Origin: Clostridiaceae bacterium
GTDB taxonomy: Bacteria; Bacillota; Clostridia; Oscillospirales; Acutalibacteraceae
NCBI GenBank assembly: GCA_016302625.1
Contig: JAEDNG010000014.1
Location: 1-12,083 of the forward strand
DNA length: 12,083 bases
Direction of reading: 5' to 3'
Position numbers and translations under genes: made by a program. The notes beneath the pieces were generated by a model that was not told the DNA's origin, did no database searches, and saw only the letters and a list, made by a program, of their open reading frames with translations. Below, piece by piece: positions 6,188 through 12,083 of this stretch. Every line of letters begins with the position of its first letter. The first letter of the stretch is position 1.

Positions 6188-6190
6188 CAA
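6173..6190 (-). promoter_or_regulatory. Rex-like operator over the pfkA -35 box
   Basis: The minus strand reads TTGTTGAAAAATTAACAA: two 7-base half sites around an AAAA spacer. The known clostridial Rex consensus is TTGTTAA-N4-TTAACAA; 13 of 14 half-site bases match (one G for A). The site covers the -35 box and the first part of the spacer of the pfkA promoter, a position where a bound repressor would block RNA polymerase. Rex is the redox repressor that leaves DNA when NADH is high relative to NAD+. The assignment rests on sequence match and position only; AT-richness raises the chance of coincidence. Confidence 0.6.
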
Positions 6191-6199
6191 TTAATTCTT

Positions 6200-9100
6200 T
6201 TATTTTATAAATTTCACGTTTTCCTCGCCTAAAACGTCCTTAAGCGCTGCTAAAAGCTCGTCCGAGAGCTTAATTTTAAGGCTTTCCGGCGCCTCTAATT
6301 TCTTTTTTGTTTCTGTACAATATATGATAACCGAGGTTTTACCGTGATATTTTGCCAGTATTTTCTTTATTTCGCAGAATTCGCCGCACTCGGTATTTTT
6401 CACCTTTAAATACAGTCCGCTTTTATATTTTTGGGGAACCTGCGCACCCTTAGCTGTTTCCGGAATCTCCTCGGCGCGTTCAACCACGATTTCGGTATCT
6501 CTGTCCTCGCGCTCGGAAATTCTGCCGCTTAAAATCACGGGCTTTCCCGATGTCAGCAGACCTCTGAATTCATTAAGCGCGTTAGCGAAAACGGTTATCG
6601 GTACAGAGCCGTCCAAATCCTCAATTTGTCCCGCGCCTAAAAGATTGTTGTTTTTAAGCTGACGTATCTTAAAGCCCGAAACTATCCCCGCAAGCGAAAC
6701 CCTCCCACCGTCACGGTATTTGTTTGCTATAATATCGGTCGTTTTAACCGTTCCGGAATTTTTTAAAAAGCCTGAATATTCCTCCATCGGATGCCCCGAA
6801 AGATAAAGCCCCGTCGCCTCTTTTTCAAGCGCCAAAAGCATTTCGCGCGGCATTTCGTCGACAGGCTGCGGCTCGTATTTTACCGAATCCCCCATTTCGT
6901 CAAAGAGATTAAGCTGACCCTCTGCCGAAAAGCGTTTTTCGTTATCCGCCGCCGACATTACCCCACCAATATTGTAAAGCATCTGACGGCGGTTTTCACC
7001 GAGCCCGTCCAGCGCCCCGCTTTTTATAAGCCCCTCAAGCGACTTTCGGTTAAATTCGCGCGAATGATTGCGAACGCAGAAATCATAAACAGAGGTGTAT
7101 TCCCCGTTTTGCTCACGCTCATTTATAAGCCTTTCTATTATTCCCATTCCGAGATTTTTGACCGCCATAAGCCCGAAACGGATATTTTTGCCGTCCGGTG
7201 TAAAGCCCGCCTCGCTTGAATTTACCGACGGCGGCAGGATTTTTATGCCGTTTTTGCGGCACTCCGCGGTATACAGGGCGATTTTAGAGGCGCTGTCCAT
7301 CATGCTCGTCATTAATGACGCGAAATATTCCGACGGATAGTGGCATTTAAGATACGCCGTTCTGTAAGCGACAAAGGAATACGCCGCCGCGTGCGCCTTG
7401 TTAAAGGCGTATGAGCTGAAGCTTGACATATCGTTGAATATCTTGTTCGCCGTTTCCTCGCTTACTCCGTTTGCAAGAGCGCCTAAGCAGAGGATGTTTC
7501 CGTTTTCGTCCCTTTCGCCGTGAATGAAAAATTCACGCTCACGCTCCATAACCGCGTGCTTTTTCTTCGCCATTGCGCGGCGCACTATGTCCGCTCTGCC
7601 GAGAGAATAGCCCGCCAAAGTCCTGAAGACCTGCATTACCTGCTCTTGATACACTATACAGCCGTAGGTAACGTCAAGTATCGGCTTTAAAAGCGGAGTG
7701 TCGTAGGTAATATCCTCGGGGTGATGGCGGTTGTGGATATATTTGGGTATCGAATCCATAGGCCCGGGGCGGTAAAGGGACAGAATAGCCGTTAAATCCT
7801 CTATGCTTTCGGGACCGAACTGGCGGAGCACGTTTTTCATTCCGTCCGACTCGAACTGAAACACACCGTCGGTCTGTCCCCTGCCCATCATTTTATAGGT
7901 ATCCTTATCGTCAAGCGGTATTTTTTCAATGTCAAACTCCGGTTCGCGCCGTCTTATATACTTTTGGGTATCGGCGATAACCGTCAGGTTGCGAAGCCCC
8001 AAAAAGTCCATTTTAAGCAGTCCAAGCTCATCAAGCGCCGTCATTGTATACTGGGTCACCACCGCCTCGTCGTTGACCGCAAGCGGAACATACTCCGCAA
8101 CAGGCTTGTCCGAAATCACAACCCCCGCCGCATGGGTCGAGGCGTGGCGCGGCATACCTTCTAATTTAAGCGCCATGTTGATAAGCTCTTTTATCTGCTC
8201 GTCCGATTGGTACAAATCGCGAAGCTCCTTTGAGCCCTCCATCGCCCTGTCGATAGTCATATTAAGGGACTGCGGAATAAGCTTTGCGATTTTATCGCAC
8301 ACAGCATAGGGAATATCCATCGCGCGGCCGACGTCGCGAATAGCGCCCCTTGCCGCCATTGTGCCGAAGGTGACTATCTGCGAAACATGGTCTGAGCCGT
8401 ATTTATTTATAACGTAATCAATTACCTTCTGGCGGTTGACATAGCAAAAATCAATATCAAAATCCGGCATGGATACGCGTTCGGGGTTTAAAAACCGCTC
8501 AAAATAAAGGTCATATTTAAGCGGGTCAATGCCGGTTATTCCTATGCAATATGCCGCAAGACTGGCGGCTCCCGACCCTCTGCCCGGGCCTACGGGTATA
8601 CCGTGGCTTTTTGCGTAATTTACAAAATCGGCGACTATTAAATAATAATCGACATAGCCCATGCGGTTTATTACGTCAAGCTCATAGGAAAGCCGGTCGG
8701 TCACCGATTTATCGGGATTTTCCCCGTAAATACGGTGAAGCCCTTCAAGGCATTTTTCCTTAAAGTATTTAAAATGGTCGCGGTCGCCGATATCAAAGCG
8801 CGGCAGCTTGATTTTACCGAATTCAAATTTAACATTACAGCGCTCTGCGATTTTTAAAGTGTTTGAAAGGGCGTCCGGATTGTTAGGAAAAAGCGCCGCC
8901 ATCTCCTCTGCTGATTTTAAATAAAACTCGTTTGTTTTAAATTCAAGGGAGTTTTCCTCGGTTATTTTAGAGCCGGTCTGCACGCACAAAAGCACCTTGT
9001 GCATTTTATAATCGTCATGCTTTATATAATGCACGTCGTTTGTAGCAACAAGCCCTATTCCCGTCTCCCTTGCTATTCGGATTATCTGCGGATTTACCCG

Positions 9101-9649
9101 CTTTTGCTCGGCTATGCCGTGATCCTGTATTTCGAGAAAATAATTATCCTTTCCGAAAACACCGCTAAACCACAGCGCGGTTTCCTTTGCTTTTTCGTAC
9201 TCGCCGTCAAGGAGCAGTCGCGGAATTTCTCCTGCAAGGCAGGCGGAAAGGGCGATTATTCCCTCGTGGTATTTTTGAAGCAGCTCCTTATCTACCCTCG
9301 GCTTTGAATAAAACCCCTCGGTAAAGCCTGCGGAAACAAGCTTTATTAAATTCTGATAGCCCTTGTTGTTTTGGCACAGCAGAACCAGATGGGTATAACG
9401 GCTGTCGATACCCTTTTGCTTGTCAAAGCGGGTGCGCGGGGCAACGTAGACCTCACAGCCTATTATCGGCTTTACACCCTTTTCCAGAGCGTATTTGTAA
9501 AAATCAATCACGCCGTACATTACGCCGTGGTCGGTAATCGCAAGGCTTTTCTGTCCGAGAGCCGCCGCGCGGTCGATAAGCTCTTTAATCCGACAGCAGC
9601 CGTCAAGCAGACTGTACTCGGTATGCACATGCAGATGTGTAAAGTCCAT
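6200..9649 (-). CDS. dnaE: DNA polymerase III subunit alpha (DnaE)
   Basis: This is a C-family replicative DNA polymerase of 1149 residues. In order: a PHP domain (1 to about 270) with HVH (7-9), Asp16, TDHG (39-42), GCEVY (64-68), His87, Cys137 and NDVH (204-207), an apparently complete metal-binding set; the polymerase core with PGRGSG (355-360), PDFDIDF (395-401; catalytic Asp398 and Asp400) and KMDFLG (546-551; Asp548); the fingers region with SLYRPGP and VYQEQVM; a tandem helix-hairpin-helix region; the clamp-binding peptide QLNLF (912-916); and an OB fold (about 984-1060). The layout is DnaE, not PolC (no inserted exonuclease). Firmicutes usually also have PolC, so this may share replication with it. 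The ATG at 9649 has AGGAGG 5-8 bases upstream. It lies 16 bases after whiA, so it is co-transcribed. No damage is seen. Confidence 0.97.
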   Translation of the reverse strand: MDFTHLHVHTEYSLLDGCCRIKELIDRAAALGQKSLAITDHGVMYGVIDFYKYALEKGVKPIIGCEVYVAPRTRFDKQKGIDSRYTHLVLLCQNNKGYQNLIKLVSAGFTEGFYSKPRVDKELLQKYHEGIIALSACLAGEIPRLLLDGEYEKAKETALWFSGVFGKDNYFLEIQDHGIAEQKRVNPQIIRIARETGIGLVATNDVHYIKHDDYKMHKVLLCVQTGSKITEENSLEFKTNEFYLKSAEEMAALFPNNPDALSNTLKIAERCNVKFEFGKIKLPRFDIGDRDHFKYFKEKCLEGLHRIYGENPDKSVTDRLSYELDVINRMGYVDYYLIVADFVNYAKSHGIPVGPGRGSGAASLAAYCIGITGIDPLKYDLYFERFLNPERVSMPDFDIDFCYVNRQKVIDYVINKYGSDHVSQIVTFGTMAARGAIRDVGRAMDIPYAVCDKIAKLIPQSLNMTIDRAMEGSKELRDLYQSDEQIKELINMALKLEGMPRHASTHAAGVVISDKPVAEYVPLAVNDEAVVTQYTMTALDELGLLKMDFLGLRNLTVIADTQKYIRRREPEFDIEKIPLDDKDTYKMMGRGQTDGVFQFESDGMKNVLRQFGPESIEDLTAILSLYRPGPMDSIPKYIHNRHHPEDITYDTPLLKPILDVTYGCIVYQEQVMQVFRTLAGYSLGRADIVRRAMAKKKHAVMEREREFFIHGERDENGNILCLGALANGVSEETANKIFNDMSSFSSYAFNKAHAAAYSFVAYRTAYLKCHYPSEYFASLMTSMMDSASKIALYTAECRKNGIKILPPSVNSSEAGFTPDGKNIRFGLMAVKNLGMGIIERLINEREQNGEYTSVYDFCVRNHSREFNRKSLEGLIKSGALDGLGENRRQMLYNIGGVMSAADNEKRFSAEGQLNLFDEMGDSVKYEPQPVDEMPREMLLALEKEATGLYLSGHPMEEYSGFLKNSGTVKTTDIIANKYRDGGRVSLAGIVSGFKIRQLKNNNLLGAGQIEDLDGSVPITVFANALNEFRGLLTSGKPVILSGRISEREDRDTEIVVERAEEIPETAKGAQVPQKYKSGLYLKVKNTECGEFCEIKKILAKYHGKTSVIIYCTETKKKLEAPESLKIKLSDELLAALKDVLGEENVKFIK

Positions 9650-9665
9650 ACGCTCCTCCTTTTAG

Positions 9666-10571
9666 TTATTTTACATTGCTTTTTTTCAGTTCCTCATAAA
9701 TTGACATTATTCTGCTTAACCTGTGGTTAAGTCCCGAAACCGTCAAATGCTCCTGCGTCGCCGCGCACAGCTCTTTAAGCGTCGCGTCGGGGTTGTTTTG
9801 TCTTAATTCCGCCGCCTGCAAAAGCTCGGGCGGCAGGGTTTGAAGCTTTCCGCGTTTTTTAAGATACTCTATCGCCGCGCGCTGCTTAATTGATGCCTCT
9901 ACTGTTTTTGAAATATTCGCGCTGTCGCAGTTGCTCCTACGGTTACTGCTGTTTTTAACGCTTTTGATTATTTTGGTATCTATAATATCAAGTGTGCGGT
10001 GAGGAACTCCCATAAGAGTCAGCAAATCCTCGATTGCGCCGCTTTCCTTTGTATACAGCACATAACTGCCGCCGCGCACTGTATTTTTAAGATTAATTCC
10101 ATAGCCGCAAAGCAGTTCGGAAAATTCCTCGGCAAGCCTGCCGCTTTTAACCCTGAATTCGGCACGGTATTCTTTTTCCGGCTCGTTTATATTTCCGCAG
10201 GCTAAAAACGCGCCTCTTATAAAGCTTTGAAAACAGCAGTCGCGTCTTAAAATGTCTGTGTTAATAATATTTTCGGCAATTCCGTAATCAAACACCGCCA
10301 ATATTTTAAGCCTGTCCGCCTCGGAAACGACCTCCGCTTTATAGGTGGTTTTCAGATCTCCGCCGCTTGAAATCGGAACGGTCACGCCGAAGGCATCAAA
10401 AATAATTTTCGAATACGCCGTCGCCGTTTTTTTATTATTGGTCTGCATTGAGATCCGCTTAACCGAAAAAGACCTGCCGAAAAGCATAAAACCGTAAGCA
10501 AGCGGTATTTTACAGCATTCCGAAGGTCTTATCCCTGAAAGTTCGTTTTTTACATCAGTACAAAATGACAT
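9666..10571 (-). CDS. whiA: DNA-binding protein WhiA
   Basis: WhiA is a DNA-binding protein of Gram-positive bacteria with a homing-endonuclease-like N-terminal domain that has lost cleavage activity and a C-terminal helix-turn-helix. It controls sporulation-division genes in Streptomyces and affects division and chromosome segregation in Bacillus. The 301-residue length is slightly short for the family. Landmarks are FIRGAFLACGNINEPEKEYR (117-136), the family-typical NRRSNCDSANISKTVEAS (210-227), and the helix-turn-helix around ATLKELCA...VSGLNHRLSRI (263-288). The ATG at 10571 has AGGA with an 8-base spacer. It starts 15 bases after the rapZ stop and ends 16 bases before dnaE, so it is an internal operon gene. 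The yvcK gene usually found between rapZ and whiA is not here. Confidence 0.95.
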   Translation of the reverse strand: MSFCTDVKNELSGIRPSECCKIPLAYGFMLFGRSFSVKRISMQTNNKKTATAYSKIIFDAFGVTVPISSGGDLKTTYKAEVVSEADRLKILAVFDYGIAENIINTDILRRDCCFQSFIRGAFLACGNINEPEKEYRAEFRVKSGRLAEEFSELLCGYGINLKNTVRGGSYVLYTKESGAIEDLLTLMGVPHRTLDIIDTKIIKSVKNSSNRRSNCDSANISKTVEASIKQRAAIEYLKKRGKLQTLPPELLQAAELRQNNPDATLKELCAATQEHLTVSGLNHRLSRIMSIYEELKKSNVK

Positions 10572-10586
10572 AACTTTTTTCCTGTC

Positions 10587-11447
10587 TCAGTGCTTATAAA
10601 TATCCCTGTGGGTTATCGAGCAGTTGTAATTCTGATTAATCAAATGCTCTCCAATAAGCTGGGCAAAGGTGACCGAGCGATGCTTTCCTCCCGTACAGCC
10701 TACCGAAATTATAAGCTGACTCTTGCCCTCCTTAGCATAAAGCGGTACGGCACAGTCAATAAACGAGAGCAGTCGTGACAAATACTCCTTACTGTCGCCG
10801 CTTGCCATAACATAATCTCTTACTTCCTTGTCAAGCCCCGTTTTTTCTTTGAGCGTTTCAACATAAAAGGGATTGGGCAGACAGCGCACGTCGAACACTA
10901 AATCCGCCTCTGTGTCCGAGCCGTATTTAAAACCGAAGGACTTGCACTGAATTTTCATCACGTTGCTTACGCTGCCGCAGAAAATATTAGAAAGCTGAAC
11001 CTTAAGCTGCGCGATTGAAATATGGCTTGTGTCAACGACGTAATCAGACATAAACCGGATTCTTTTGAGCATTTCACGTTCCTTGTGAACAGCCGCCGAA
11101 ACCGACATATTTTCACTGTCTGCAAGCGGGTGCTTGCGGCGGTTTTCCTTGTACCGCCTTATAAGCACATCGTCCGACGCGTCGAGAAACAGTATTTTAT
11201 ACTCGGTGTGATTCTTTTTAAGATTCGTAAGCACTTCGTCAATCTCGGAAAACAGAATACCCCCGCGCATGTCTGTCACTATTGCCATTTTTGAGAGAAG
11301 ATCGCCGCTTCTCGCCGAAAGCTCTACAAAGGACGGTATAATAGCCGGCGGTATATTGTCAACACAGTAAAAGCCAATGTCCTCAAGCGCGTTCGCCGCC
11401 TGAGATTTTCCGGCTCCGGACATTCCCGTAAGTATCAGCAGTTCCAT
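10587..11447 (-). CDS. rapZ: RNase adapter protein RapZ / YvcJ-type nucleotide-binding protein
   Basis: The 286-residue protein begins MELLILTGMSGAGKSQAANA, with a Walker A loop GMSGAGKS (8-15), followed by FYCVDNIPP (27-34), FLDASDDVLIRRY (87-99) and RRKHPL (103-108). The C-terminal domain has VFDVRCLPNPFY (184-195) and GCTGGKHRSV (250-259), both highly characteristic. In E. coli RapZ binds the small RNA GlmZ and presents it to RNase E, controlling GlmS; the Bacillus homologue YvcJ hydrolyses nucleotides and affects competence. The Gram-positive role is less clear, so the adapter name is by homology. The ATG at 11447 has AGGGG with an 8-base spacer. It starts 20 bases after murB and precedes whiA directly. 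A link to amino-sugar supply would suit its murB neighbour, but that is inference. Confidence 0.95.
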   Translation of the reverse strand: MELLILTGMSGAGKSQAANALEDIGFYCVDNIPPAIIPSFVELSARSGDLLSKMAIVTDMRGGILFSEIDEVLTNLKKNHTEYKILFLDASDDVLIRRYKENRRKHPLADSENMSVSAAVHKEREMLKRIRFMSDYVVDTSHISIAQLKVQLSNIFCGSVSNVMKIQCKSFGFKYGSDTEADLVFDVRCLPNPFYVETLKEKTGLDKEVRDYVMASGDSKEYLSRLLSFIDCAVPLYAKEGKSQLIISVGCTGGKHRSVTFAQLIGEHLINQNYNCSITHRDIYKH

Positions 11448-11467
11448 TGTTTTTTCCCCTATACCTG

Positions 11468-12083
11468 TTAAAAGTTCCCGACAAGGATTACCTCGGGTTC
11501 AAGCGCGACCCCGTCGGCTTCAAGCACGGTTTTCTTTACCTTATCTATAACGTTTTTTACATCCATAGCACTTGCGTTTCCGCAGTTGATTACAAATCCC
11601 GCGTGCTTTTCGCTCACCATAGCTCCGCCCGATTTATAACCCTTAAGTCCGTTTTTTTCAATAAGCGCTCCGGCAAAATATCCTTTAGGTCGCTTAAAGG
11701 TGCTCCCTGCGCTCGGATATTCAAGCGGCTGTTTCTCGCGGCGGCGGCTGATATAATCATTCATTTTTTCTTCGATTTCGCTTTTCTCGCCTTTGTGAAG
11801 ACATAAAGTAACGCTTGTGATAATCATGCCGCCGTTTTTAAAGACGCTGGTTCTGTAACCGAGCGCCATATCGCAGGCAGAAATGCAGCCCTGTTCGCCG
11901 TTTTCCGTAACATAACAGGCGCTCTCCGCAATATCCGACATTTCCCCTCCGTAGGCACCGGCGTTCATGTAAAGCGCACCGCCGACAGAGCCGGGTATTC
12001 CGTAAGCAAACTCAAGTCCCGAAAGCGAACTGTTTAACGCGGTGCGGCATACTTCTGACAGCGCCGCTCCCGCAAGGCAGGTG
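11468..12083 (-). CDS. murB: UDP-N-acetylmuramate dehydrogenase MurB, C-terminal two thirds (5' end outside the window)
   Basis: The reading frame stays open to base 12083; 204 residues are visible of about 300 in the family. MurB is a cytoplasmic FAD enzyme that reduces UDP-GlcNAc-enolpyruvate to UDP-MurNAc with NADPH. The visible part begins in the FAD-binding domain: TCLAGAALSEVCRTAL, then GLEFAYGIPGSVGGAL and MNAGAYGGEMSDI, which are the classical MurB FAD-loop motifs. The substrate domain has GYRTSVF, then AGSTFKRPKGYFAG, where the Ser of GSTF (around 11702-11704) is the proton-donating residue of the type IIb (Gram-positive) enzymes. LKGYKSGGAMVSEKHAGFVIN and a C-terminal LEPEV with the conserved Glu follow. 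An ATG at 11968 is internal (the M of LYMNAGA), not the start. rapZ follows after 20 bases. Confidence 0.95.
   Translation of the reverse strand, partial: TCLAGAALSEVCRTALNSSLSGLEFAYGIPGSVGGALYMNAGAYGGEMSDIAESACYVTENGEQGCISACDMALGYRTSVFKNGGMIITSVTLCLHKGEKSEIEEKMNDYISRRREKQPLEYPSAGSTFKRPKGYFAGALIEKNGLKGYKSGGAMVSEKHAGFVINCGNASAMDVKNVIDKVKKTVLEADGVALEPEVILVGNF

Noticed and set aside
6171..6192. AT-rich inverted repeat after dnaE as an intrinsic terminator
   Set aside because: The stem is only 7 A/T-rich pairs with no following T-run; its match to the Rex consensus and its place on the pfkA promoter explain it better.
11968..12083. ATG at 11968 as the start of murB
   Set aside because: The frame continues upstream with the conserved MurB FAD-binding motifs GLEFAYGIPGSVGGAL, so the gene starts outside the window.
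1..12083. tRNA or rRNA genes, CRISPR arrays, insertion sequences, attachment sites
   Set aside because: Reading both strands showed no spaced direct repeats, no transposase or integrase domains and no tRNA-like sequence; the gaps between genes are all under 100 bases.

Overview
The window is an ordinary-looking stretch of low-to-mid GC chromosome from a Firmicute, most likely an anaerobic Clostridia-class bacterium. The basis is the block murB-rapZ-whiA-dnaE-pfkA, which is typical of that group, together with a SIS-family short Pgi, a clostridial-type carboxypeptidase with signal peptide, strong AGGAGG-type ribosome binding sites and sigma-A type promoters. All eleven genes lie on the minus strand, so transcription runs from high to low coordinates. 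Nothing points to phage, insertion sequences, CRISPR or recent transfer, and no gene-free gap exceeds about 100 bases.

Reading in the direction of transcription: the 3' two thirds of murB (cut by the window edge), rapZ, whiA and dnaE follow each other with 15-20 base gaps and look like one operon for cell-wall precursor synthesis, nucleotide-binding regulation, division-linked DNA binding and replication. A 92-base gap then carries a good promoter for pfkA. Over its -35 box sits an 18-base palindrome that matches the clostridial form of the Rex (NADH-sensing repressor) operator at 13 of 14 half-site positions. After pfkA come mnmA (tRNA 2-thiouridylase), a LUD-domain protein with a cysteine-rich tail and a D-Ala-D-Ala carboxypeptidase. 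mnmA and the carboxypeptidase both start at TTG. pgi has its own strong promoter and is followed by a small P-loop protein of unknown role, a near-perfect intrinsic terminator, and the first 26 codons of a short-chain dehydrogenase/reductase.

Functionally the window joins two consecutive upper-glycolysis enzymes (Pgi and phosphofructokinase) with cell-wall genes (MurB and the carboxypeptidase) and information-processing genes (DnaE, WhiA, MnmA). The points most worth a second look are the Rex-like operator at pfkA, the absence of yvcK from between rapZ and whiA, substitutions at the allosteric site of phosphofructokinase, a long-range stem that would bury the TTG start of the carboxypeptidase, and the six-cysteine tail of the LUD protein. 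I found no clear sign of a new multi-gene system.
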